NCBI GenBank assembly: GCA_900175165.2
Contig: FWWN02000531.1
Coordinates: 62,001 to 126,000, forward strand
Direction of reading: 5' to 3'
DNA: 64,000 nucleotides
Source of the DNA: Rhizomucor pusillus
Taxonomy: Eukaryota > Mucoromycota > Mucoromycetes > Mucorales > Lichtheimiaceae
Below, one piece after another: positions 33,778 to 49,110 of the stretch. The translations under genes and the position numbers were made by a program. A model generated the notes under the pieces. The model was not told where the DNA came from and made no database searches. It saw nothing but the letters and a program-made list of their open reading frames with translations. Position 1 is the first letter of the stretch, and every line of letters begins with the position of its first letter.

Positions 33778-36188
33778 CTAAACTGATTGGGTATAGTCTC
33801 CTCTTGAGCTGTTTGGTTTGTTGTTGAACTGCATCTCGTAAAACGGATACGATAGCTCAAACTCGCCACCTCCGCTTGAAATGGATATACCAGAGAACCT
33901 CTTGTTTGTTGCGCCAATCGCAAGACCTTGCTTCGTCTGACGGATGAGTGAAGGTCGTGATTTTTCTTGAATAACCTTCATTTGAGACCTGCTGCTAATG
34001 GATTTTCTTTGCTCATCTGGCTGCTGCTCTTCGTTCATGGCTACTAGATAATTCAATGCCTGTAAAAGAATAAGTTGTTGATACTTCTGCTGCCTCCAAT
34101 AATAAGGAATGGATCATGCTAGCGCTCACCTTCATCCATGCAACGTGGCCCATGTCATCGAGACACTGGAACTTGATATTTCGTTTAGGAGTGACTATTA
34201 ACAAACTTGGCGGTTCATGTTCGGATTTCTTTTTGTTGCTTTGATGTGCTCCTCTTTCCTCGTTTATCAACACGGAGAATGATACAATGACAGCTAAATG
34301 TTTTCATCAGAGATGCTGCTACAAGTTTCTGAAAAGTTTTCCCTACCGCTCTTTGCATTGTTTCTTCCGCTGACGCCAGGTTCTTTGGAATCCCAGTACA
34401 GTGTGCGGGTATATGGATGGATCCAGAAGAATCTTCGATGGCGTTTTTCTGAAATGCCACCAACGACTCTCTTTCGTGTGTACTTGTACACCCATTCACC
34501 GATCATGGTGCGAGTTACGGCAGGTATCAGGTTAGCTGCACCGCTGCTTGATATCAATGCACTTTGGCTCAACCCCATGGCTGCTCCTCGCCCGTCCATG
34601 AATGCAGGATCAAAGTTGAACGCCGTTAGCCGGGCCGGGCTCACGAGAGCCTTGTTGCCATACGTATCTTCACTCTGTCGCTGTCGCACGTATCGAGTGT
34701 GATACACGTGGATGTTTCCATCGGCGGCTTGCAGCGTATCCTGGCTGGCGTTGTTCTTTTGTAAAGAAACCGATTGTTGTTCTTTATCTGTTTGCGCAAA
34801 TTTATCTACAGCGACGATATGAGCATTTCCACGTTGCTGTGTATCGTCGTTATGGAACGCTTCAGCATGGCCGTTAGCCTGTTGTAGTTCTTCTCCAAGG
34901 GACATTCCAGTGCTGCTGCAGGGCAATGCTCTGCAGGCCGAAATATCATTTGCCTGCTGCTGCGAGCTTTGCTGCAAAGTTTCAATCATTTCTTGAGCTT
35001 CGAGTAAAAGCTTCTTTGATTCGGTACGTTCTTGGCGTTCACGCTGCAACTTCTCCTCCAGTATTCCTATTGTATTTTGCGCATGCTCTAGCGACGCCTT
35101 GACAGTCTCGAGCTCCATTAAAAGACGCTTCTTGCTACTCTCTTCGTTGCTAGCACCAGTCCTGCGCGCGTAGTAATCACTCGTCCGCGTTGCATCGCCT
35201 ACGTCACCGTTTCCTGCAATTTCGCCGTTCTCTTTGCTGGTTTCCGCCGCCGGTTCTTGTGCTTTAGAACCATGTGCCATCGATGTTTGCAGCTTTCCTC
35301 TCTGATTTGTCTCTCGGTCTGATGCATTGTCGCCTTTTGGATTCTTCTTTTCTCTCTTCAAAAGTGTAACCTTACGTCGCAAAGTTATGATATCTTGCTC
35401 GTATTCCTGCTTGTTTTGCTCCAGGGCAGCGATCAGTCCTGCTTGCGCAGCCTTAAGTTGCTCCAAGTCTCGGGCAGTTTCTGACTCTTGACGTTCCATC
35501 CGTGCCTGTTCCGCAATCGACTTGTTCAAGTTTTGTGTCAATTCGTCCACCTGTTGCGATAGTTCTTGCTTGGCCAACTCCAAGTTCCACAATTCTTCTT
35601 TCAGTCTCTCTATTTGTATATCAACGGCGTCATCAATTGACGGTGGTCCTGATACCTTTTTGGAATCGCTTGCCTTCATTCTCTGATTTTTGCCGAAGTT
35701 GCTGTGCAAGCATTTCCATATGCTGCTGCTGTTCCAACTTTTCCAACTCCAATGCAAGCAGCGAATCTCCACTTTGCTGCAGCAAATCCTGCATCTTCTT
35801 CACCTCGTCCAGCAATAGCTTTCCAACATCGTCTTTGGGCACTGCTGCTAGCATGGAGATCTGTTGGCTGCTCGACTTTAGCATACGACGTCGAGTCTCG
35901 ACTGCCCGCAGAGACGCACCGGCGCCTGCCACTGTGTATCCGTCTTCGTCGCCGCTGCTGCTGCTACACGATGACTGCGCAGAACACAAGTGTTTGGATC
36001 AGCACTGTAAGGTTTTTTCAGTTGTAACTATATGCTTATACCAGATACGACGTTGAACTCTAAATGGCAAGTAGAGAAATAGATCACAATATCCAGGACT
36101 TAATGAATTTGCAAACTCCCTCATGCAATTCCCTACCGCTTACCGCTTTGCTTTTGTTCAAGAGACGCTTTTCGTCATCCGTATCCAT
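33778..36188 (-). CDS. Coiled-coil protein with Mcp5/Num1-type PH domain
   Basis: Related to the cortical anchors Num1, ApsA and Mcp5, which hold dynein or mitochondria at the cell cortex. Exon 1 encodes MDTDDEKRLLNKSKA (start 36188) and joins an exon with a Ser/Asp-rich segment. About 350 residues of coiled coil follow, including a Q-rich heptad region. Near the C-terminus is the PH_12 signature: MIGEWVYKYTRKRVVGG, EKRHRRFFWIHPYTRTLYW, then PPSLLIVTPKRNIKFQC. The assembled sequence needs a one-base frame correction at about 35657-35661 (five T in a row on this strand). Otherwise the frame would stop between KRFQK and VSGPPSIDD. Either a homopolymer error or a real frameshift. Confidence 0.82.
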
Positions 36189-36624
36189 ATCAAGGGTCGA
36201 CTTCGGAAAAATTATATATTAAGCGAAAGGAAAGAGAGAAACAAAGCTTAAGCTAAAGAAACAAGGAGTAAAGGGGGTGAGATTCCGACTTGGCAGCTTT
36301 GTTGGGCCAGCACAAGGAATGCAACACTGGATGGAATTCTATGTTGACCTTGAGCTGAGTACCTAATAAACTCTGTCTATAAACGATTTACTACCATGTC
36401 GATCATCATCATCATCAGCAAGAAATGAAGAACAAGAAGAAGAAGATCTTCTTTATTTGTAACATTGCATATTCTTGCTAAGATGAGTTTGCAAGCATTT
36501 GTTGTAAACATGGTAGTTATTGCGATGCTGGATGATGAATTTTTGTACATTGTCGATTGATATCGCAGAAGTAAATATGTGAATGGAACATGAAAATGGG
36601 TCTGTAATGATGGCAACAATAAAG

Positions 36625-37805
36625 CTACGCCAAGAACGTACTGGATGGCCCTGCTGGATCATTCGTGTTGTACTCCGGCAGCCTTGAGCTGTCGTATGGA
36701 GGCAGGTAATTTTCATTTTCAATAGTATCCACAAACTTTGGGGTGTATTCTTGAATGTTTGCAATAGTTGAATAATAGACCAGCGAGTCCGGTGCACGGA
36801 CACCTAGGCCCAAAGTGCCTATCCGTATAGGCACGCGGAACTTGGCAGCAGAAGAGCTGAGCAATGTAGAGATTCTCTTCTTCTGATGCTCGACGGTTAC
36901 TTGCAGCTGGTAGGATATTGAAACGTGGATGCCGTAACTGAAAGAGGGAACGAGATCTGGTGCGGATGGCAAATCAAAATTGATCATGATTGTTGTATCT
37001 GTGTGGGAGGATCCTTGCCTTTCCTGGCAAGCTATTGTTTCGTCACGTGAGTTGTCTGCGAGAAACGTAATTATTCGCACGACCTTTGCGATAACAATAT
37101 GATCCGATGGCGGGGCATCGAGTGTAAGCTGGATCGTATCGCCAGGTACGTAATCAAGTTTTGCAATCTTGAGGGACAGTTGTCGGTCTTGCTGTTGCTG
37201 CAGGAAAGGCGGTGCCTTTGCCAATGTAGTTTCCAAGAACGGTACATATATGATTTTGCGCTGGACGAACATGTATGTATTGGCGTCGTGGTCTTCGAGT
37301 CTCGCAGTCAGGCGGAAGGTGCACTGGTAGTCTGGCGTCTCAATGGAAGGTGGATACTGCATCATGGGTAGTTGGATGATGAACGGGAAAGAGTAGCTCG
37401 ATTTGTCGAGAATGCCCTGGTTCCATAGAATCTTTTGAATACCAAACAACACGGTTTTCTTCGCGTTCCTTAGCAGTCCAGGACCGAGTTCCCTGGCAGG
37501 AATACCATCTGAGGCTTGGAACAGCAGACGTATACAGCTAGCATTGATGATGCCGACCTTGTTGACCGAAACCCGAACAAAACCTTGAAAGTGGGTGGCA
37601 TTGGCGACGCTGTTATTCGACATTGATGCGTTCATTACATACACCCTGCGCTTAACTAACCTTGGAAAACGGATCCAGGACCGAAAACATGCTGACCTTT
37701 GCAAGACCATCCGAATTCCGGCAACAATTCAATTGATATTTTCACCGTATTTGAGAGAACGCCTCCTGGGTAGAAGCACGCAGTCGAAACAAGAGCAGCG
37801 CTCAT
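36625..37805 (-). CDS. Arrestin-like protein with PY-type motifs
   Basis: An alpha-arrestin-like adaptor, probably recruiting a WW-domain HECT ubiquitin ligase to membrane cargo. The start at 37805 (MSAALVSTACFYPGG) gives an arrestin N-domain opening: VKISIELLPEFGWSCKGQ, then VFGPGSVFQGFVRVSVNK across one intron. Further parts are SYSFPFIIQLP, CTFRLTARLE, and a C-domain with YVPGDTIQLTLDAP and FSYGIHVSISYQL. The tail carries LPPYDS and LPEYN. The ~390-residue length is short for fungal ARTs. The unspliced frame extends to a different upstream ATG, but only the spliced model gives the conserved first strand. Confidence 0.85.
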
Positions 37806-38664
37806 CCTTGTCAAAAAGAAATAAGAAAAACCAAAGGTTGTTCACTGTTGTACAATTATTCTTCTTAGGACATGGTTCCTTTTATATTGTTGATCACACA
37901 CACGCGCTCATCGCCGCCGCCGCAGCAACATGATCGACCCCAGAATACTCAGAAGTTACGTATGGCCTGCTGCTGTCACTGATGTCCGTGCTCCAGATTT
38001 TCGGGAATAGACCGCCGCAGCATCGGTCAAGGATGATTTTTCACATACAGACGGGTGCAACCATGTATATAAGCAAGTGTCTCTCCATTGCGACCAACGG
38101 GTACACGATTACTCCCAGCGTTTTGTCCTCGCTAATACCGTGGAAATCAAGGCCAAGGAGCGCGTTGAGGATCCTTAATGGTGTCATGTCGAAAAAGCGG
38201 GAATTCAGGCACGGCGTTCTCCCAAGCTGCTGAGCCCTGCTGGAAACATTTGCAACTATAGTCGGATGAGTCAAGCACGTGCAAGGTATGTATAAAGAGG
38301 CAAAGCAGCCTTATTGCAACATGCAGGCAAAAATAAGGGCCGATGGACGAGACGCCGAGCTTGTGTACTTGGTGATACCGTGGCCCTTGCAGATGCTGTT
38401 TACGTACACTGCTTATACGAGTCATTTTTGTCACGACTAAAATTCGTTTGCAATACCAAGAATGGTTTGAATCTGAAAGGTTCAATTGGTCCATTCCTTT
38501 ATCATTTGCAGGAACCAAACCTACACTCCCCGTTAGGTAAAATCTTTCCCAGTTTGTGTAAGGCGCAGGGCACACATTGTCGTCATTCGCACATCATTCC
38601 ATCCTTTTTTGCAAAAATTGATCTTATTTTCCATTGCAAAAATGAAAAATATGTGACAATGCAT
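37806..38664. other. Intergenic with decayed coding-like stretch
   Basis: About 860 bp. On the plus strand, 37930-38170 reads MIDPRILRSYVWPAAVTDV..., a stop, then HCDQRVHDYSQRFVLANTVE before another stop. It may be a remnant, but no family is recognised. Confidence 0.35.
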
Positions 38665-39624
38665 TTAATGAATGTACTTTGAAAGGAATTTACGATGGAA
38701 GTCTGAACGAAGCATGTCGTTAACGAAACGCTTCTTCGGCTTCTCGTCCGCGCCTCGAGCCTGGTTCTTGAAAATGACATCGTCATCCCACCTATCAAGT
38801 AACACACAGCCATGTCAATATCCATATCTAAGCTTTGCACTGAACACAACGCACCTTCGCTTAACACTAAAGTCTCGCTTTTGTTCGCCCAGTTGCAGTA
38901 AAGGATTGCCGGTCATTGCTTCTTCTTCACGCTTCGCTTCTTCAGCTTCCAACCGTTCTCTTTCTTGTCGCTCCTTCTCTTCTGCTCGTTCTTTCCGGAT
39001 CTTTTGCAATGTTGCTAGCAGCTCTGCAGCGTCGTCTTCATCGTCCTCGTCATCGTCATCGTCGCTTTCACTATCCATCGACAGTTGATGAGTCTTCTTA
39101 TTGATAACGTCCTTGTAAATCGATGTTTTACCTGCTACTCCCTCCGCTGTCACTCTCGCTGTCACTCGTGTCTCTATCCAGTGCTGCCATCTTCTCTGCT
39201 TCTTCAAGAAGCTTCTTTCTCTTTGCATCGGCATCCTCGGAAATACCGCCTTCACCACCCGTTATCATCTTCTGTTGGCCGTCGCCTTCTTGCTTCTCTT
39301 TGTTCTCATAGTATTCTTGTTCGGCTTTGCGCAACTCTTCCTTCAATCTCTCACGATCACCAATTTCATCTGCAGTGCCCTGTCCAGGTTGTCTATGTAT
39401 CAAATTGTTAGAGAGAGAGAAAAAAGATCGCCCGTCACCGTGAGCACACGAACCTGAACTTGAGCTTTGTGTGAGATGCAAGATCGCGAGAACTGTATTG
39501 GAAGCTGGGCGCTTTGCTGTCTCTTCCTCGTGCGGGATCAAAAGTAGGGCGGGCTGCGGTGGTCTATAAAGTCCAAATGTTAGCTCGATTTGTGGCATCG
39601 CTGCAGTTTTTCTTTCTTTACCAT
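38665..39624 (-). CDS. cwc15: Pre-mRNA splicing factor CWC15
   Basis: A component of the NineTeen-related complex in activated spliceosomes. The N-terminus [15 protein letters not shown] and [13 protein letters not shown], and the C-terminus [13 protein letters not shown]... [15 protein letters not shown], are the invariant ends of the family. The middle is acidic and Lys/Glu-rich coiled coil with a long aspartate run. The start codon is alone: exon 1 codes only ATG (39622-39624), followed at once by an intron, and coding resumes at 39563 with ACC ACC GCA. At least three further introns. Divergent from PRP2 with 508 bp between start codons. Confidence 0.93.
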
Positions 39625-40132
39625 GAGCGAATAAAGGGAAAGCGAACGGAAACAGGGAATTGGCTCCCAAGATCACTGCTGTTATATTTCATTTTCAGAC
39701 AACGGCTATTGATTTGTTTCATGCAAACCGATTATCTTCCATCTGATGCTGCTTGAGCATAGCTTTTACATGCTTAACTGTAAAGTTATATAGGTTTAGA
39801 GTTCTTCACTTAATATTGTATGCTTTTATTGTGTTTAGCAATTAATGTCTTAATTCCATGACAACATATTTGAAACGCAGTTCTGTGAGTTTCCTACACT
39901 TTCTGACGCTATGTACAAAGGTAGATAGGATGGTCAGATACTATCAACTGCAAATCTCACAAGGATGGTCTTATGGACATACAAAGTACATACGGACTGC
40001 TATGAAGATTTAGAATGGAATTTCTTTGCTTGCGCCAGCCAACTGCGACAGATTGCCTGCTGACGCTGACTCTAAAAAATTGCCCGTCCTACCAAAAGGT
40101 CCATGCAAGGCGGGTCTTGTTCTTCCCCGAGT
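39625..40132. promoter_or_regulatory. Divergent promoter shared by CWC15 and PRP2
   Basis: 508 bp separating the start codons of two spliceosome genes transcribed away from each other. AT-rich, with no coding sequence. I could not assign individual factor sites. Confidence 0.6.
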
Positions 40133-43854
<3,722 letters not shown>

Positions 43855-44070
43855 ATCTGGATGCATCTTGACACGTTGTAATTATTACCCATATCAGAAT
43901 GATAGCATATGCGAATAGCAAAATAATTATGCTATTAATCTTTCTCCTCGTTTGGATATATCAACAAAGGATGTTTGTGCTGCCTACTACTCGTACTACA
44001 CTGTGGGGGGGGGGGCGCTGATCTGCTGAGACCAGTAGAGGGGGATGAGTTTGACGCGGCGCGCAGCAAA

Positions 44071-47000
44071 ATGGACGCGGTTGAAAGTCGCGTTCCTTTT
44101 CGCCCGAACACTCAATCGACAATGCAGTACTTTTCGGGTGCTCCTCCAGATCCTTCAAGATCGAATTCAAAATCACTAAGCTTGTCGCTAAGTAAGAAGC
44201 GTAAACTAAGCGCTGCTTTTAACGACGAGGGAGGACTGTCAGGACACTCGGTAAGTCTCCCCCTTTTTCTAATAAACCTGTTCTCACTAGATCTCACTGA
44301 CGATTTCAACAAAGGAAACTGCGCCGCAATCATCGAGCACTTCAAGTCCTGGCACTGGCTCGCCTGCACGATCGAGCGAGACGTCGTCAAGCAACAAAGC
44401 AGAATGGAAAACCAGTGCAGCCGACGACGACGGAAACGACGATGATTGCATAATGTTGGATAACGACGACGACGATCAGTTTTGGAACGATGTTGTCGAT
44501 ATCACGGACGTTTACGCAGATGAATCCAAAAAGGATGAGCATAATGGTGTCAAGCAAAGCGATGATTACGAGGATGAGCAAGTTGCGCTCATGAAATCAC
44601 TGTCTGTCTCTAAAAGTGATGTATCAGAAGAGGAGCGCCCTGGAATGATCAAGGAAGAGCCTGACATTCGGCACGATACATTAAAACAAGAAGAGGAAGA
44701 AACGCCATTCATACAATCTACACTGTCGGCATCGAAACCAGAATCTTCAGCGCGGAAGCGAAAACCTGTTGGAGAGGATGTCTTTACAGAATCATGCGTC
44801 AAGGAATGGCAAGGATCACGCATCAAAGCTTGGGAAGGCAGATATCTGGTAAATAGATGAAGAATACTTTGTCAAGTGAACCGATACTTAATGGATATGC
44901 TGCTGTAGAACCCAGAAGGCTACTATTACAGATTCGTGGTTCCGGGCGAAGGGCAACAGAATGGCGGATGGTCCAAAAAGGAACATGCCATGTTCATGGA
45001 GCGGTACAATGAGTGGATATCACGCGGCTGGAAGATAGGAGCTTCTTGGGGCTTGTTCAGTCGAGGTATTCCACACAGGGTTAGTGAAGATCCATGTCGA
45101 GCTAAACTGCAGTCAACTGATACTTGATATTGTAGGTTGGCTACCAATGCATGAATTACTATAGGAAGCTTGTGAGCGAGAACAAGTTGAAAGATGACTC
45201 TTACGCTATGGTGGATGGAAAGCTGAAACAAATTCACAAAGAACGGGCGCCTTCTGGAGAAATACCTACCACGGAACTTGGACCAGAGTGGGAATCTGAA
45301 GACGTGAAACAAGTCGAACGCAACGTAGACCAATGGCTGAAGCAATATCACAAACGCAGTGGAATGTAAGCATTCAATGTAGAGAAGGATAAGTTAGCAC
45401 GGTAGATTAAAAAATATAATTCTTCAGGCCATCATCAGCGCGACCAGCAGCCGCACCAAAGAAATCAGCTGCCCCGCGCTTCGCAAAGACAACGACTCCA
45501 AAAGGCACATCGAATATTTCTGATCTGGTTAAAAAGCAGCCCCCGCGTCGAAAAATTGTATTCCTGGACGACGAAGAAATGCTGGACGGTGACGCATCTA
45601 TGGAAGGTGCAGAGCCAGAGCAGGCGAATCTGCGCATAGAGAAGATCGACTGGGAGAAAGACTGGCGAGAACGTCTGGAAAAGTACAGAGAGTTTATGCA
45701 GCCTTTTCTGGATCCTATTGCCCGGCATCAATACTGGCTCGCAAAGCAAGAATGGCGACAAGGACTTGCAACTACAGAGATGTATGTCTGGCTAACAAAA
45801 GAGCTTTTGACCGAAAACCATCGCTTACAAGCATTGAACTGCTAGGCTTTTGGCAAAGAAACCCGTCAAAAATGCATTGCCAGCGCCTGTAGAGGAGAAG
45901 CCTGCCGTGCGCATGCATCAAATGTCACTTGCAGCTTTCTACAAGGGCGTAAAAGAACGCAAGGCAGATACCCCCGATGAACTCATTTCCAACGTCAGAA
46001 TACCCAACGAGCTCTTTAGCGGCGTCCATCAAATCACGACATTGGCATCAAAATCATCCAAAGTTATCAATCAAGATCGATACCATTACTTTGACGTAGA
46101 TAACATGCTCGAATGCGTAGATATCTTGGATGTAGTCTTGGGATCACAAGACCCGGATACAGATCAACGGTGCTTGTCACCTCTAGAAGGCATCCTTATC
46201 GATCCTCCATGGGAATTCTATGTAAAGGACGGACGAAACGACGGCCGATGCTCTTTGAACATCAAAGATATGGTGAGCTTTCGATGCCAGTCCGTGCTGA
46301 GATAAGACATTTGTACTCATGGCATATAAACAGATGACCCTAATGGAAAAAGTACTTTCCAAAATGACAGCAGGCCTCGTATTTATCTGGACACACAAAC
46401 TCATACAAGCGGATGTCGTTCGTCTGATGGCCTCGTTAGGTAAATTTGCGCACGTTAATGAAGATGCTAACAAATAGATTATCTAACCAGTCTGCCGACT
46501 ATCTCTAGACTGTAAATATGTAGAGAATCTAGTTTGGTTCAAAAAGTCAATCAACAATGTTCCTCTGGACCAGCCGAGCCCCTACTTTAGCTCGGCCAAG
46601 GAAATCCTCCTGATGTTCAAGAAGGTCAGCAGAAAACGTTATCCGTGTGTGACCAATGTTAACCCATTTTCCTGCAGGGCGATGGATTTGAGCTTCGTCA
46701 CCAGCGCACTGCAGATGTGATCATTGACTTTGAGAAGCCTCGGTCACAATGGATCAATGAAGGTAAAGGGCGCGCAAAAATAGAATAAAGTTAATGCATG
46801 GTGACTAACTTTGATAACAGAATTTACCGAACCTAAACCAGAAGGTGTTTATGACATGATAGAAACCTTGTTACCGTGTGCTGGTTTTAATGAAACTTTA
46901 AGCCGGGGCCGACTCCTTGAATTGTGAGTTGCATTGAAACCATGCTCTGTAGGAAAAAAGAAAAAGGGTTCTGACACTCTAACGATCTGCATTTTTTCTA

Positions 47001-47134
47001 CTAGATGGGCGAAAAAGTCTAGCCCTCGAAGAGAAGGATGGATATCCTTCCATCAAAACAAGCCCATTTTGCCAGGGGGATTCATCGATAGTCAAATCCC
47101 GAGCCAAAGCCAGCAACCATCATTTGTATCATAG
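44071..47134 (+). CDS. MT-A70 family adenine methyltransferase with SANT/Myb-like domain (MTA1-like)
   Basis: A predicted N6-adenine methyltransferase of about 815 residues from eleven exons. N-terminal ~240 residues: disordered and acidic, with a PCNA-interaction-like start (STMQYFSG). Next comes a SANT/Myb-like domain: WSKKEHAMFMERYNEW, then WGLFSRGIPHRVGYQCMNYYRKL. After a basic linker and a helical part lies the MT-A70 domain with the catalytic DPPW at 46201-46212 (GILIDPPWEFYV), VFIWTHKLIQADVVRLM, NLVWFKKS, EILLMFKKGDG, ADVIIDFEKPRS and PEGVYDMIETLLP... LELWAKK. An apparent stop at 45845 lies in an intron whose splicing (GTATGT...CTAG) joins the halves in frame. Family knowledge: MTA1-type enzymes put 6mA on ApT sites in DNA of ciliates and early-diverging fungi. 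Confidence 0.85.
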
Positions 47135-47196
47135 CATTATAATTGTAGCATGGCACCGACAAACCAGTTTATTTCAAATATATGCGATCAAGAATT

Positions 47197-49110
47197 TTAT
47201 GCATAGGCAGCTACAGGCTCTTTTTGAAAGTTCTGATAGTACTTCTTATTCTTCTTCTTCTTGTGGCGGCGCTGTCGGTTCTTGTTGGTCCTCTTGCGAA
47301 CCTTTTCCCATTCCTTTTGCTTGTGTTCATCCAGCCGTTCCAGCATGGATTCAGCTTGCTTGACCAAGGACTTGCGTTCGTTGCGAATATCGTCATCGCC
47401 CTCAGACTCGATAGTATCCAGTTTGAGCATGGCACGCATGATCTCGTCCTCGTAGCCAAGGAATGCACGGTTGTTGGGTGTGTTTGCAGTCAGATTCAAG
47501 GTTCCTTGCTCGTTCTTTGTGAACTGGAGTGGGGAAACCAGGATCGCTGGCTCACGTTCCTGCTGTATATCGCGCAATTGCTGTCTGATCTTATCCAACT
47601 GCTTCCTCTTTTCGACCTTGACGGGATCCTCGGCGGTGGAGGGCAAATTCTGCTTTTGCTGCTCTGCGATTCGGTCGACACGCTCAGCTTCCTTTTCGGC
47701 TGCGTGCGGATCAGGAGGAGGTGGTGAGGAATGCTGAGGCTCAGCGGGTGTCACCACTTGCTTGGGTGCAAACACCGGCGACTCTTCTTCTTGCTTTTGT
47801 TGTTCCAGTACATGCTCGGTTGTTTGCGGCGGTGGCGGCTGCGCTGTCTCGGAGGGAATCGCTGTACCTTCGTTCTTGTCCCAGACTCCTCCTCCTCCTC
47901 CTCCTGCTGTGGGAGCGCTCCTGGTAGGCAGTTGATGCTCACGGCCTGACGCCGGCGGGACTTGTTCTTTCCTTTCGTTTGACCTTGTCGTTGATGCTTG
48001 GGAGAGAAGCTCATCCACGGTTCGGGGAGCAGGCGGCTCTGCCTCCAAAGAGGGTCGAGCTGTGGATTCGTTTCTTCCCCAAAGACCATCATCCTTTGCG
48101 GTGGCAAAGGCGGGTTGATCTTTTACTGGTTCATTCGCTGCTGCCCACATACCGGACGGCTTGGGCTCGTCAGCCTCTTCGTGGGGCACGCCGGAAACAA
48201 GCTGGTCCAGCAGATCCTTGAGGTTCAAGACACGACTTTGGAGAGGAGGTAATTGTTGTTGTTCTTGATCGGTTACTACTTCTTGTTGTTGCCCGCTGCT
48301 ACCGCCGCCTCCCCCTGCAGCGCGTGATTTCGGCTGTTGCGGCTGTTCCTCGGTTCTGCCAGACACCCATGTCATGTAAGCATTGTTGTCTTCTTCTTCG
48401 TCGTCGTTGTCTTCTTGTTGCTGCTGCTGCTGTTCATTGATATATCGCCACAGCGCTTCTGCTTCTTGATCCTCGTTACTGTTTTCTTGCTCGTGCTCGC
48501 TCTCGAGGGCCATTTCGTGATCCTGGTGCGCTGGCTGTCCGAAAAGGATCTTGAGCAACGCTGCAAGGCGTTCAGCGCGGTAGTCTTCGTAGTCCGGATC
48601 CTCATCACTTGAGACTTCCACTTCTTCCTGTTCTTCTTCTTCTTCTTCTTCACTGCTCTGCTGCTGCTGCTGTTGGATCGAGTCCCGCCTTGCAGTCTGA
48701 TACTGCTGCCATAGGTCCTGCGCGCGCTGCTGCTCGATAGCTGCCGCGAGGCACTGCCTGTAATACTCTTCCTGCGCCGCCGCCGCTGCGACGAGCGCCT
48801 GGCGACGGTAGTGATCCATGTACCGCTGGATACGCTGCGCTCTTTCTCTCCGGTAATTCTCTTTGAGCTGTTTCAGATTCTCCAGTGCTCGCTGGATACG
48901 TAGCTGCTCGCTCGGAAAGACTGCGTGTGTGTGTGGCACGCCGTGCTGATGGTGGTGAAGGTGGTGGTGCTGTCGCATCCTTCGCTCGCGCTCGGCTTGC
49001 TCGTGCCGAAGCAGCATCTGCAGCTGCAGGTAGTCATCGAGTGTAAGCGACCGCTGGATGGTAGCCGGCTGGTGGATGATAACGTGCGCTGGATGGCTGT
49101 AGTAAAGCAT
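47197..49110 (-). CDS. Low-complexity protein with C-terminal BAG-like domain
   Basis: An intronless 637-residue gene. The N-terminus has Q/R-rich helices (YLQLQMLLRHEQAERERRMRQ) and a His run. The middle is disordered with poly-Q, poly-E, poly-G and Pro-rich tracts. The repeated motif GMWAAANEP, GLWGRNEST and GVWDKNEGT is worth noting. The C-terminal ~120 residues resemble a BAG domain: IRQQLRDIQQE, AFLGYEDEIMRAMLKLDTIESEGDDDIR... RKSLVKQAESMLERLDEHK, then a very basic tail. BAG proteins act as Hsp70 nucleotide-exchange cofactors. It ends 63 bp from the convergent methyltransferase gene. Confidence 0.75.
   Translation of the reverse strand: MLYYSHPAHVIIHQPATIQRSLTLDDYLQLQMLLRHEQAERERRMRQHHHLHHHQHGVPHTHAVFPSEQLRIQRALENLKQLKENYRRERAQRIQRYMDHYRRQALVAAAAAQEEYYRQCLAAAIEQQRAQDLWQQYQTARRDSIQQQQQQSSEEEEEEEQEEVEVSSDEDPDYEDYRAERLAALLKILFGQPAHQDHEMALESEHEQENSNEDQEAEALWRYINEQQQQQQEDNDDEEEDNNAYMTWVSGRTEEQPQQPKSRAAGGGGGSSGQQQEVVTDQEQQQLPPLQSRVLNLKDLLDQLVSGVPHEEADEPKPSGMWAAANEPVKDQPAFATAKDDGLWGRNESTARPSLEAEPPAPRTVDELLSQASTTRSNERKEQVPPASGREHQLPTRSAPTAGGGGGGVWDKNEGTAIPSETAQPPPPQTTEHVLEQQKQEEESPVFAPKQVVTPAEPQHSSPPPPDPHAAEKEAERVDRIAEQQKQNLPSTAEDPVKVEKRKQLDKIRQQLRDIQQEREPAILVSPLQFTKNEQGTLNLTANTPNNRAFLGYEDEIMRAMLKLDTIESEGDDDIRNERKSLVKQAESMLERLDEHKQKEWEKVRKRTNKNRQRRHKKKKNKKYYQNFQKEPVAAYA

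Noticed and set aside
35640..35680. 25-nt GC-AG intron in the Num1-like gene
   Set aside because: Shorter than any other intron in the window by about half; a one-base homopolymer error is more likely.
43975..44070. Upstream ATG (MCCLLLVLHCGGG...) as start of the methyltransferase
   Set aside because: It runs through an 11-G homopolymer and gives a non-conserved leader; the ATG at 44071 is the better start.
45780..45850. Stop at 45845 as the end of a separate SANT-domain gene
   Set aside because: An intron with GTATGT donor and CTAG acceptor removes it and joins the MT-A70 part in frame; the second half has no start codon of its own at the junction.
47182..47727. 181-codon plus-strand frame of hydrophobic residues
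   Set aside because: Antisense to the Lys/Glu/Gln-rich BAG-like gene, which makes Leu/Phe-rich shadows.
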